A stretch of DNA of 64,000 nt. It comes from Methylobacterium radiodurans (GTDB taxonomy: Bacteria > Pseudomonadota > Alphaproteobacteria > Rhizobiales > Beijerinckiaceae). Location of the stretch: NCBI RefSeq assembly GCF_003173735.1, contig NZ_CP029551.1, positions 499,001-563,000 of the forward strand, in the 5' to 3' direction. The translations under genes were made by a program, and so were the position numbers. Positions within the stretch are counted from its first letter, which is position 1, and every line of letters starts with the position of its first letter. A model generated the notes under the pieces. It saw only the letters and a program-made list of their open reading frames with translations. It was not told where the DNA came from and did no database searches. Shown here piece after piece: positions 47,887 to 56,139 of the stretch.

Positions 47887-49394
47887 CAGTTCAGCTTGAG
47901 CCCGGTGAAGCGGGCGAGTCCGTCCGGATAGGGCACGAAGCCGGTGAGCTTCGGGCTGTAGGCCCAGAGCAGCTTGCGGTGCATCAGGTAGACGCCCGGA
48001 CGGTCGTTCAGCACCGTGTCGGCGAGCGCCTTCCAGGCGGCCTTGCGCTTCTCCGGATCGACCGAGCCGCGCTCGGCCTGCAGCGCCGCGTCGGCGCCCT
48101 CGCTGCAGTAGCGCGGGTAGTTCAGCGGCGCCTTGCAGGCGAGGAAGCTGAAGGTGTTGCCGTCCGGGTCCGGCCGGCCGCTCCAGTTGTAGAGATAGGC
48201 CTCGTAGTTGCCCTTGTCGGCGATATCGAGCGCGGTGGTGAAGTCGGTGGCCTGGAGCTTCACGTCGAAGCCCGCCTCCTTGGTCATCGCCTGGATCACC
48301 TGGCCGACCTGCGGCGCCTCGCTGTTGGCGTAGACCATCATGGTGATCTGGGGCTTGGGCTGGCCGGCTTCCGCCAGCAGCGCCTTGGCCTTGGCCACGT
48401 CGCGCTTCGGGATCGGATAGTCCTTCACGTAGTCCGGGTGCTTCGGCGAGACCCACTGGTTGCCGGGCAGGAACTCGCCGTTGAACACCACCTGGCTGAT
48501 GGCGTTGCGGTCGAGCGACAGCTCGAAGGCGGCGCGCACCCGGGGGTCGGCGACGGGCGAGCCGGCCTTGGCGAGGTTGAACAGCACCGACTGGAAGCCG
48601 AGTTCGTAGGTCGAGGCGAGCTTGAGCTTGGCGTCGCGCGCCACCTGCGGCGCGTCGGTGGGAGCGAGGCGCTCCAGGAGGTCGAGCTGGCCGGCGCGCA
48701 GGTTCGTCAGCCGCACCGTGGTGTCGGGGATCGGCCGGAACTCGATGCGCTGGATGTGGATCTGGTCCTTGTTCCAGTAATCGGGGAAGCGCTCGACCAC
48801 GATGCGGTCCTGCGGCACCCGCTCCACGAACTTGAACGGGCCGGCGCAGACCGGGGCGGTGGAGAACTTGTCGCCCAGCCGCTCGGCGGCTTTCGGCGAG
48901 ACCAGCATGCCGGCCCGGTCGGTGAACTGCGCCATCAGCGGCGCGAAGGGCTGCTTCAGGGTGATCCTGAAGGTTAAGTCGTCCACGACCTCCACGGTGT
49001 CGATCGGTGCGATCTCGCCGCGGCGCTGCGAGCCCGGCATCTTCAGGTGGCGCTCGATCGAGAACTTGGCGGCGGCCGCGTTCACGGGCTCGCCGTCGTG
49101 GAACTTGGCGCCGGGGCGCAGGGTGACGGTGAGCACCTTCTCGTCCGCCGAGAGCTCCCACTTCGTGGCGAGCTGCGGCACCGGCTTCAGGTCGGGGCCG
49201 ATATCGACGAGCTTGTCGCAGAGCGCGGCGAAGACCATGCGGCTCGCGAAGGTGCGGGCGAGCGTCGGGTCGAGGGCGTCGGGATCCTCCATCATGCCGT
49301 AGCGCAGGGTCTGGGCCGAGAGCGGCGCGGTGACCGCGAGCCACGCGGGCAGCGCGAGCCCTGCGGCGAGGCAGGCGGCGGAGAGACGCAACAT
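47886..49394 (-). CDS. Peptide ABC importer substrate-binding protein (SBP_bac_5)
   Basis: A 502-residue periplasmic binding protein of the DppA/OppA/GsiB family. The signal peptide MLRLSAACLAAGLALPAWLA runs to about residue 28 (PLSAQTL). LTVTLRPGAKFHDGEPVNAAA and the QPFAPLMAQF segment are typical. It is the first gene of the operon and is divergent from a gamma-glutamyltransferase-like gene. The neighbour suggests gamma-glutamyl or glutathione-like peptides as ligands, which is an inference. ATG at 49394. Confidence 0.92.
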   Translation of the reverse strand: MLRLSAACLAAGLALPAWLAVTAPLSAQTLRYGMMEDPDALDPTLARTFASRMVFAALCDKLVDIGPDLKPVPQLATKWELSADEKVLTVTLRPGAKFHDGEPVNAAAAKFSIERHLKMPGSQRRGEIAPIDTVEVVDDLTFRITLKQPFAPLMAQFTDRAGMLVSPKAAERLGDKFSTAPVCAGPFKFVERVPQDRIVVERFPDYWNKDQIHIQRIEFRPIPDTTVRLTNLRAGQLDLLERLAPTDAPQVARDAKLKLASTYELGFQSVLFNLAKAGSPVADPRVRAAFELSLDRNAISQVVFNGEFLPGNQWVSPKHPDYVKDYPIPKRDVAKAKALLAEAGQPKPQITMMVYANSEAPQVGQVIQAMTKEAGFDVKLQATDFTTALDIADKGNYEAYLYNWSGRPDPDGNTFSFLACKAPLNYPRYCSEGADAALQAERGSVDPEKRKAAWKALADTVLNDRPGVYLMHRKLLWAYSPKLTGFVPYPDGLARFTGLKLN

Positions 49395-49611
49395 CCAGTT
49401 GTCCCGTTCGTGCGAGGATGGATCGGCCAGAAGGGTCCGGCGCGCGGGCCGGCACGTCAAGACCGCGGCGGCGCGATCCTGTGGCACACGGTGTTCCAAG
49501 CAGCATCCGTGCCAGCGCGCAGCGGCGCGGCACAACTTGTGCGGTCCGGCGGAAGGGCGCAACAGAAGTGCCGAGCCCGCGACGCGCCCCGGCAACCACG
49601 GACCCGAACCG

Positions 49612-51231
49612 ATGAAGCCCTTCGCCTGGAACCACGGCTATCCCTCGCTGCGCATGCCGATCTTCGGCCGCAACGTGGTGGCGACCTCGCACGCGCTCGC
49701 CGCCCAGGCCGGGCTGAAGATGATCTGGCAGGGCGGCAACGCGGTCGATGCGGCGATCGCCGCGGCGGCGGCCAAGACCATCACGGAGCCCTGCAGCAAC
49801 GGGCTCGGCTCGGACGCCTTCTGCATCCTGTGGGATGGCCGGCAATTGCACGGGCTCAACGCCTCGGGCGGCGCGCCGGCCGCCTGGACGCCCGAGTACT
49901 TCCGCCGCAAGTACGGCGAGGCGGCCCGCCCGCCGATGCGCGGCTGGGATTCGGTGACGGTGCCGGGCGCGGTGGCCGCCTGGGCGGCGCTCTCCGAGCG
50001 CTTCGGACGCCTGCCCTTCGGCGACCTGATGCAGCCCGCGATCGAGATCGCCGAGCGCGGCTACCTCGCGCCGATCGTGGTGCAGCAGAAATGGGCCGCC
50101 GCCGCCCGCGTGGCGGACCTCGCCGGCCAGCCCGGCTTCGCCGAGGTCTTCCTGCCCCACGGCCGCGCCCCGGAGGTCGGCGAGCGGGTGCGCCTGCCGG
50201 GCATCGCCCGGACGCTGCGCGCGGTCGCCGAGACCGGGGCCCGCGCCTTCTACGAGGGCGAGATCGCGGAAGGCATCGCCCGCCACGCCGCCGCGCACGG
50301 GGGCGCCATGACGGTGGCCGATCTCGCCGCCTTCCGGCCCGAATGGGTGGAGCCCACGGGCCAGGATTACCGCGGCTACACGCTCCACGAGATCCCGCCG
50401 AACGGACAGGGCATCGCCGCGCAGATCGCGCTCGGCATCTTGGAGGATTTCGATCTCGCCAGCCTGCCGCCGGACGGGCCCGAGAGCCAGCACCTCCAGA
50501 TCGAGGCGATGAAGCTCGCCTTCGCGGACACCTACCGCTACGTCGCCGACCCCTCCGGCATGACGGTGACGCCCGACGAGATGCTCGACCCAGCCTACCT
50601 GAAGACCCGCGGCCGGCTCATCGACCGCGCGCGGGCGCAGGATTTCGGCCCCGGCAACCCGGCCTCCGGCGGCACGATCTACCTCACCGCGGCGGACGAA
50701 TCCGGCATGATGGTGAGCTTCATCCAGTCGAACTTCATGGGCTTCGGCTCCGGCGTGGTGGTGCCCGAATGGGGCCTCAGCCTGCAGAACCGGGGCTACG
50801 GCTTCCACCTCGATCCGCGCAGCCCCAACGTGGTGGCGCCGGGCAAGCGGCCCTTCCACACCATCATCCCGGGCTTCCTGACCAGGGACGGCGCGCCCGT
50901 GATGAGCTTCGGGGTGATGGGCGGCAACATGCAGCCGCAGGGGCACGTGCAGACGCTGGTGCGCATGCTCGACCACCACCAGAACCCGCAGGCCGCCTGC
51001 GACGCGCCGCGCTGGCGCGTCAACGAGGGGCTCAGCATCAACGCCGAGTCGACGATGCCGGCCGAGACGGTGCAGGCGCTCGCCGAGCGCGGCCACCGCA
51101 TCGAGGTGATCAACGACAGCTACCAGGATTTCGGCGCCGGCCAGTTCATCTGGCGCATGGGCGACCCCGCCGAGGACGGCTACGTGGCGGCGAGCGACCC
51201 GCGGCGCGACGGGCAGGCCGTCGTCGCCTGA
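49612..51231 (+). CDS. Gamma-glutamyltransferase-family protein (YwrD-like)
   Basis: A 539-residue Ntn-hydrolase of the GGT family. The large-subunit N-terminus (HALAAQAGLKMIWQGGNAVD and PCSNGLGSDAF), the VPGAVAAW segment and PPNGQGIAAQIAL are present. The self-processing threonine is T355 in GGTIYLTAAD, followed by the small subunit with IQSNFMGFGSGVV and the G-G motif VMGGNMQPQGH. No signal peptide is visible, unlike classical periplasmic GGT. It would hydrolyse gamma-glutamyl or acyl amides. Divergent from the peptide importer. Confidence 0.9.
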   Translation: MKPFAWNHGYPSLRMPIFGRNVVATSHALAAQAGLKMIWQGGNAVDAAIAAAAAKTITEPCSNGLGSDAFCILWDGRQLHGLNASGGAPAAWTPEYFRRKYGEAARPPMRGWDSVTVPGAVAAWAALSERFGRLPFGDLMQPAIEIAERGYLAPIVVQQKWAAAARVADLAGQPGFAEVFLPHGRAPEVGERVRLPGIARTLRAVAETGARAFYEGEIAEGIARHAAAHGGAMTVADLAAFRPEWVEPTGQDYRGYTLHEIPPNGQGIAAQIALGILEDFDLASLPPDGPESQHLQIEAMKLAFADTYRYVADPSGMTVTPDEMLDPAYLKTRGRLIDRARAQDFGPGNPASGGTIYLTAADESGMMVSFIQSNFMGFGSGVVVPEWGLSLQNRGYGFHLDPRSPNVVAPGKRPFHTIIPGFLTRDGAPVMSFGVMGGNMQPQGHVQTLVRMLDHHQNPQAACDAPRWRVNEGLSINAESTMPAETVQALAERGHRIEVINDSYQDFGAGQFIWRMGDPAEDGYVAASDPRRDGQAVVA

Positions 51232-51346
51232 GCGCGGCTGCGCCTTCCGCCCGCCCGGCATCGCGGCACACGATCCGTGCCGCAGCCGCGGACGGATGCG
51301 GTGTATGGGCTATCGCGTAGCCTTCGCACGCCAAGGCGCATGTCCG

Positions 51347-51391
51347 CTTAGAGCCGTTCCCGATCGCATTGCAAGCGGGAACGGCTCTAAG
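51347..51391. terminator. 15-bp perfect-stem hairpin after the GGT-like gene
   Basis: Arms 51347-51361 and 51377-51391 are perfect reverse complements over 15 bp, with a 15-base loop, followed by CCCTTGTTTTG. It lies 115 bp after the stop codon, far for a dedicated terminator. It may be a dispersed palindromic repeat acting as one. Confidence 0.6.
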
Positions 51392-51404
51392 CCCTTGTTT
51401 TGAC

Positions 51405-51449
51405 GCGCTCTCTTGCGCTGAACCGGCGTGCACTTCGGCAGAGAGCGCT
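51405..51449. repeat. Second imperfect palindrome, probable dispersed repeat
   Basis: A 9-bp stem (51405-51413 with 51440-51448) encloses AACCGGCGTGCACTTCGG. Its AGAGCGCTCTAG edge and the CCGG-TGCACTTCGG core resemble palindromes often found between genes in methylobacteria; that resemblance is from memory. Confidence 0.45.
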
Positions 51450-51583
51450 CTAGACTGGTCATGCCGCCAACCTTCGCAGCATCCCGTGCATGGTTGCGCG
51501 AGCGGTCGAGCCAAGCGCACGAAGTGTTAAACCTCGGCGGATACAGGCCTTGGTTGCGAGCAAACTCTGCTGCAACCGCCGGC

Positions 51584-52186
51584 ATGATAAAGCGCGACCT
51601 CTACTCAACAGTCATCAAGCCCTTCGGCAGCGCTCGTGAGGGAGCCGCAGCGGTCGAGTTCGCGCTCGTGGCCGTGCCCTTCCTGGGATTGTGCGCCGCG
51701 ATCATCCAGGTCGCCTTCCTGATCTGGGCGGCGCAGAACTTCGACCGCGCCCTGCAGGTGGGCGTCCGGTCCCTGTTCACCGGGCAGTTCCAGCTCTCGA
51801 ATGCCGGGCAGACCGACCCGACGGCGATCCTCACCGCCCTCCGGTCGCAGATCTGCGGCGCGGGCTCGGACAATCGCGTCACGCTGTTCGACTGCTCCGC
51901 GGTCAAGCTCGACGTCAAGACGGCCGGCTCGTTCGGATCATCCGCGCCCGCGAGCCCGGTCGACCCGAACACGGGCACGTGGAGCACGTCGTTCGGGAAC
52001 ACCTACGTCTGCCCCAAGCCCGGGGCCATCGTGGTCGTCACGGCGGCGGTCAAGCTCCCGACGCTCCTCGGCCTGCTCGGGACGAACTTCCGAACCTTCG
52101 CGGACGGCTCGTACCTCCTGATGTCGACGGCGGTGTTTCGCACCGAGCCGTATCAGACGACCGGGACCACGGCATGCGCCAGCTGA
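51584..52186 (+). CDS. TadE-like pseudopilin protein
   Basis: A 200-residue protein with the TadE/TadG hallmark GAAAVEFALVAVPFLGLCAA near residues 24-43: small residues, the invariant Glu at position +5 and a following hydrophobic helix, which is the prepilin-peptidase recognition and membrane segment. The rest is a secreted domain with two Cys pairs. The ATG at 51584 is chosen because family proteins have a short basic leader (MIKRDLYSTVIKPFGSAREG). It would be an inner-membrane or pilus-associated minor component. Confidence 0.85.
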   Translation: MIKRDLYSTVIKPFGSAREGAAAVEFALVAVPFLGLCAAIIQVAFLIWAAQNFDRALQVGVRSLFTGQFQLSNAGQTDPTAILTALRSQICGAGSDNRVTLFDCSAVKLDVKTAGSFGSSAPASPVDPNTGTWSTSFGNTYVCPKPGAIVVVTAAVKLPTLLGLLGTNFRTFADGSYLLMSTAVFRTEPYQTTGTTACAS

Positions 52187-52809
52187 AGCCGGCCGGGTCC
52201 GCCGTCGCCGCTCTCGCGCGCTGCCGCGCGGGCAGCGCCATGACCGAGTTCGCGCTGCTGCTGCCGGTGCTGCTGCTGATTCTCGCCGGCGTCTCGGAAT
52301 ACGCGCACGCGATCGACAACTGGCGCAAGCTGACGCTGCTCGCCCGCACCGTGTCGGACCTGACCGCTCAGGGAGACACGCAGAACCCGGTCAGCTCCGG
52401 CCTCATGGGTGACATCCTCGCCTCGTCGAGCGCCGTGCTGCGTCCCTTCGACAGCTCAGGCGTCAAGATCGTCGTGAGCGCGATGGGAGTGGACCTGACA
52501 AAGCTCAACCTCGTCCCCAAGGTCTGCTCCAGCACCGCGAGCGCGAACGCGACCGCCCGGGGGCTCGGCGGCGCGGCCGACCTGACCGTGCCGCCCGGGT
52601 TTCAGACGACCGGCGTGCGCTACATCCTGACCGAGGCCAGCATGGACTACCGGCCAATGCTCGGCAGCGCGTTGCTGAAGCTGTTCGGTCAAGCGAGCGG
52701 AACGTTCAGCTTCAAGGTCAGCATGCCCTGGCCGGCCCGAGGGGGACGGAAATACGGAGCCAACACCTACACCGAGGTGATCCTTCCGGGAGGCGCGGAA
52801 TGCAAGTAG
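52174..52809 (+). CDS. TadE/TadF-like pseudopilin protein
   Basis: A 211-residue protein. The leader CRAGSAMTEFALLLPVLLLIL carries the TadE motif with Glu and a single helix, followed by an extracytoplasmic domain (EYAHAIDNWRKLTLLARTVSDL). It overlaps the first TadE gene by 13 bases and the next gene by 10, so the three form one operon. Role as a minor pseudopilin of a Flp/Tad system is inferred from family. Confidence 0.85.
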   Translation: MRQLKPAGSAVAALARCRAGSAMTEFALLLPVLLLILAGVSEYAHAIDNWRKLTLLARTVSDLTAQGDTQNPVSSGLMGDILASSSAVLRPFDSSGVKIVVSAMGVDLTKLNLVPKVCSSTASANATARGLGGAADLTVPPGFQTTGVRYILTEASMDYRPMLGSALLKLFGQASGTFSFKVSMPWPARGGRKYGANTYTEVILPGGAECK

Positions 52810-54470
52810 CCGCCTTCCGCCGGGCTTTCGCACGACTCCGCGGAGCTCGGGACGGCAACGTCGCGATCCTCTTCGCCTTTCTGAGCCTGCCGATCCTGGG
52901 CTTCACCGGGGCGGCGATCGACTACGGGTTGGCCACCCGCCTCGAGGTGAAGCTGCAGGCCGCCACGGACGCGACGGCCCTCGCCCTGTGTCAAACGCCG
53001 CTCTCCACGACGAAGGCCGCGTTGCAGCTCCAGGCCGGCACGATGATGACCGGCTTCATGGGGGCGACGGTCACGCTCGACGCGATCACCATCACCGACA
53101 ATCCGCGGCAGATCACGCTGACCGCGCGCGCGCCTTCACCCATCTTCTTCGGCAAGATCACCGGGACGACGACGATCCGGCCGCGCGCCACCGCGCGCTG
53201 CGCCACACCCTTGCCGAAGACGTTCGAGATCGCGCTCGTCCTCGACAATACCGGCTCGATGAACGTCTCGGGCGGCGGCCAGACGAAGATGCAGGCCCTG
53301 AAGACCGCGGCGGCCAATTTCGTGGATTACGTCTACAGCAACGACGCCTTCTCCGCCGGGACACGCCTCTCCATCGTGCCCTTCGCCTCGGCCGTGGCGA
53401 TCCCCGCGAGCTACCGCTCAGCTTCCTGGATCGACCTCACAGGCAAGTCTTCGTATCATTGGACCAACGTGCTCTCGCCGGGTGGCTCCAACTTCACGAA
53501 CCGGCTGCAGATCTTCGCCAAGCTGCAGGGCGTCTATGCCGGCTGGGGCTGGGCCGGCTGCCTGGAGACCTTGCCCTATCCGCTCAACATCCAGGACATG
53601 ACGCCGTCGTCCAACGATTCCTACTTCGTGCCGATGTTGGCGCCCGACGAGCCGGGGGACAGCAGTGCGACCTATGCTTGCGTTGGACAGAACTGTAGCT
53701 ACAACAGCTACATCGACGACAAGACCGACAAAACAAATTGCGACACGACGAACAATCTGACATTTGCGCAACTGGAGGGGCGGGCCTGCAAGTACGTCTC
53801 GCCCACCGGAGCCACACCGACAAATTCGAATTATTTTACCGGGGTGCCGAACGGTCCGAATTTCGGATGCACGACCCAGCCGCTGCAAACGCTGACGAGC
53901 GATACCGCGGCGCTGAAGGCCCTCATCAACAGCATGGCGCCCCTCGGCTCGACCAATATCTACGAGGGCCTGATGTGGGGTTGGCGCACGCTCTCGCCCC
54001 TGAGCGTCTTCGCCGGCGGAGCGAGTCCGCCAGCCTCCTACAGCTCCAGCGCGGTCAACAAGGTCCTCATTCTGATGACGGACGGGGAGAACAGCTGGCC
54101 GATGAACGGGAACTCGCCGTACAATCAGTCGATGTACTTTCCGGCGGGCTACATCAAGAATGCGGACGGGTCCGGCCCCAATCCGCGTCTGCCGCCCGGA
54201 AACCAGAACATCTCGACCACGTCCAGGGCACGCAATGCGCTGGACGCCCTCACGTCGCTGGCCTGCAGCAACGCGAAGGCTGCGGGCATCTCGATCTATA
54301 CGATCGGGTTCAGCGTCCCGGCCGATCCGATCGATCAGCAAGGCCTCAACCTTCTGAGCAGCTGCGCCAGCGCGACGAATCAATTCTTCGTCGCCAACGA
54401 CGCGAACGGCCTGATCACCGCCTTCAATCAGATCGCCTCAAGCATCGGGTCGCTGCGCCTGACGCAGTGA
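52800..54470 (+). CDS. TadG-like protein with von Willebrand factor A domain
   Basis: A 556-residue protein. The N-terminal TadG helix (GNVAILFAFLSLPILGFTGA, Glu replaced) is followed by DYGLATRLEVKLQAATDATALAL, typical of Flp-pilus assembly TadG. A VWA domain starts at about 143 with a MIDAS DNTGS at 149-153, includes VLILMTDGENSW, and ends near 545. A Cys-containing insert (about 250-340) is less GC-biased. VWA TadG proteins sit in the envelope and may bind a surface through a divalent metal. The stop lies just before an inverted repeat. Confidence 0.9.
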   Translation: MQVAAFRRAFARLRGARDGNVAILFAFLSLPILGFTGAAIDYGLATRLEVKLQAATDATALALCQTPLSTTKAALQLQAGTMMTGFMGATVTLDAITITDNPRQITLTARAPSPIFFGKITGTTTIRPRATARCATPLPKTFEIALVLDNTGSMNVSGGGQTKMQALKTAAANFVDYVYSNDAFSAGTRLSIVPFASAVAIPASYRSASWIDLTGKSSYHWTNVLSPGGSNFTNRLQIFAKLQGVYAGWGWAGCLETLPYPLNIQDMTPSSNDSYFVPMLAPDEPGDSSATYACVGQNCSYNSYIDDKTDKTNCDTTNNLTFAQLEGRACKYVSPTGATPTNSNYFTGVPNGPNFGCTTQPLQTLTSDTAALKALINSMAPLGSTNIYEGLMWGWRTLSPLSVFAGGASPPASYSSSAVNKVLILMTDGENSWPMNGNSPYNQSMYFPAGYIKNADGSGPNPRLPPGNQNISTTSRARNALDALTSLACSNAKAAGISIYTIGFSVPADPIDQQGLNLLSSCASATNQFFVANDANGLITAFNQIASSIGSLRLTQ

Positions 54471-54472
54471 AG

Positions 54473-54500
54473 GCCTCTCGCGAAACGCCCGATCACCGGG
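54473..54500. repeat. 28-bp inverted repeat, left copy (flanks FMO gene)
   Basis: The reverse complement of this segment matches 56110-56137 at 26 of 28 positions. Each copy contains the core CCCGGTGATCGGG hairpin and GCGAGAGGC. The left copy begins 2 bases after the tadG-like stop codon and may act as its terminator. Confidence 0.8.
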
Positions 54501-54823
54501 TGCCCTCCCTCCGCGCACGACGGCGCTGCGGGCGTTGTGTCAGGTGCTCCGGAGGCCGGCGGCCTGCCCGAAGCCGCCAGACGACCCCGGCTTCAGGGAA
54601 CACGACCGCGGCGGCGCGCGGCCGGAGGTCGGCCAGGCTCCGAGAGTTCGCATTTTCCGAAGCGGACCATAGAAAAATCGTTCTTCTCTTCGCCGATCCG
54701 TTCCAGCAGACCTGACTCACCGTTGAAGGTCACTGTCCCCGTGTAGGGCAGATCGGATGTGGCCGGCTCAGACACGCCGGGCGAATTCGAGATCGAAGGA
54801 TCTGCAAGGTTTCGGGAGCTGAA
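54501..54823. other. Spacer upstream of the FMO gene
   Basis: The sequence from about 54645 to 54823 is distinctly less GC-rich (CATAGAAAAATCGTTCTTCTC) and probably holds the FMO promoter. On the minus strand, 54593-54775 could encode 60 residues from a GTG (SEPATSDLPYTGTVTFNGES...), with no recognised family; I do not consider it supported. No RNA gene is visible. Confidence 0.4.
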
Positions 54824-56074
54824 ATGGCAGTCGAGGTCACCGATACCCTGGTCGTGGGAGCGGGCCAGTCAGGTATTGCGATGAGCGAGCACCTCACCGC
54901 ACTCAAGATCCCGCACATCGTCCTGGAGCGCAGCCGCATCGCGGAGAACTGGAGTTCGATGCGCTGGGACTCGCTCGTCGCCAACGGGCCGGCCTGGCAC
55001 GACCGCTTCCCGAACCTGACGTTCGAGGACGTGCATCCGGACACCTTCCCGACCAAGGATCGCGTCGCCAAGTATTTCAATGACTACGCCGCGATGATCA
55101 AGGCGCCGATCCGCACGGGGGTCGAGGTCAGGCACGTCAAGCACAACCAGGGGCGCCCCGGATACACGGTGACGACATCAGACGGCATCTTCGAGGCCCG
55201 CCGCGTCGTCGCGGCGACGGGGCCGTTCCAGGTGGCGTCGTTCCCGAACATCGTCCCGGCCGATGCAGCGATCGATCAGCTGCACTCGTCCAACTACAAG
55301 AACCCCGGACAGCTGGCCGACGGCGCCGTGCTGGTCGTCGGATGCGGCGCCTCGGGCTCGCAGATCGCCGAGGAGCTCTGCAAGGCCGGACGGCAGGTCT
55401 ACCTGTCGGTCGGCGAGCACTACCGCCCGCCGCGGGCCTATCGCCAGCGCGACTATTGCTGGTGGCTCGGCGCGCTCGGCCTGTGGGACGAGGTCAAGTC
55501 GAAGCGCAAGAAGCGGCACGTCGCCTTCGCGGTGAGCGGCTACGAGGGCGGGCGGACCGTCGATTTCCGGCGGCTCGCACATATGGGCGTCACGCTGGTC
55601 GGCGTGACCCGTGACTACGCGAACGGCACGCTCCACTTCGCGGACGACCTCGTGCGGAACATCGCCGAGGGCGACGAGGCCTATTTCGACGTCCTGCGGG
55701 ACGCCGACGCCTATATCGCGCGCAAGGGCCTGGACCTGCCGCCCGAGCCCGAGGCGTGGCACCGCTACGAGGATCCGGACTGCCTCAAGGAGCCGATCCT
55801 CAGCCTCGACCTGGGCAAGGCCGGCATCGGCACCATCCTGTGGGCGACCGGCTTCAAGTACGACTTCAGCTGGCTCGACGTCGACGCGTTCGACGAGCAG
55901 GGCCTGCCCCTGCACAAGCGCGGCGTCTCGGCGGAGAACGGCATCTACTTCCTCGGCCTGCCCGATCTGACGAACCGGGCCTCCGCCTTCATCTACGGCT
56001 GCTGGCAGGATGCCAAGCACATCGCCGACCACATCGTGATCCAGCGCAACTACGACGCCTATACCCGGGCCTGA
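54824..56074 (+). CDS. Flavin-containing monooxygenase (FMO)-type flavoprotein
   Basis: A 416-residue two-dinucleotide-binding protein. The FAD motif is VVGAGQSGIAMSEHL (about 10-24), the NADPH motif VVGCGASGSQIAEEL (about 170-184), and the FMO-like central region FPNIVPADAAIDQLHSSNYKN takes the place of FxGxxxHxxxY/F. ATG-type C-terminal motif ILWATGFKYDFSWL is present. Such enzymes N- or S-oxygenate soft nucleophiles or act as trimethylamine or Baeyer-Villiger monooxygenases; the substrate is unknown. It stands alone between inverted repeats. Confidence 0.9.
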   Translation: MAVEVTDTLVVGAGQSGIAMSEHLTALKIPHIVLERSRIAENWSSMRWDSLVANGPAWHDRFPNLTFEDVHPDTFPTKDRVAKYFNDYAAMIKAPIRTGVEVRHVKHNQGRPGYTVTTSDGIFEARRVVAATGPFQVASFPNIVPADAAIDQLHSSNYKNPGQLADGAVLVVGCGASGSQIAEELCKAGRQVYLSVGEHYRPPRAYRQRDYCWWLGALGLWDEVKSKRKKRHVAFAVSGYEGGRTVDFRRLAHMGVTLVGVTRDYANGTLHFADDLVRNIAEGDEAYFDVLRDADAYIARKGLDLPPEPEAWHRYEDPDCLKEPILSLDLGKAGIGTILWATGFKYDFSWLDVDAFDEQGLPLHKRGVSAENGIYFLGLPDLTNRASAFIYGCWQDAKHIADHIVIQRNYDAYTRA

Positions 56075-56106
56075 CGGGCCCGGGCCGCGCCCGGGCACCT
56101 GCCAAG

Positions 56107-56128
56107 ACTCCCGGTGATCGGGAGTTTT
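56107..56128 (+). terminator. Intrinsic terminator after the FMO gene
   Basis: A 7-bp stem (56107-56113 with 56119-56125), loop GTGAT and a TTTT run directly after make a convincing rho-independent terminator 32 bp beyond the stop codon. It overlaps the right-hand 28-bp inverted repeat. Confidence 0.8.
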
Positions 56129-56137
56129 GCGAGAGGC
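56110..56137. repeat. 28-bp inverted repeat, right copy
   Basis: Reverse-complement partner of 54473-54500 with two mismatches. The two copies bracket the FMO gene and its spacer (about 1.6 kb). The right copy ends 3 bp before the stop of the convergent GhrA-like gene. Confidence 0.8.
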
Positions 56138-56139
56138 TC

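Larger units (their letters stand above)
51232..51583. other. Spacer with two palindromic elements upstream of the Tad-like genes
   Basis: This 352-bp stretch holds no gene I can support. It contains two hairpin elements, annotated separately at 51347 and 51405, and then AT-richer sequence (GTGTTAAACC near 51524) that may hold the promoter of the tadE-like operon. An open frame from 51428 runs into the TadE gene but lacks conserved protein features before residue 53. Confidence 0.5.

Noticed and set aside
54593..54775. Minus-strand 60-codon frame upstream of the FMO gene
   Set aside because: GTG start, no family match, no clear ribosome-binding site, and an Arg/Pro-rich end typical of chance translation; it lies where the FMO promoter is expected.
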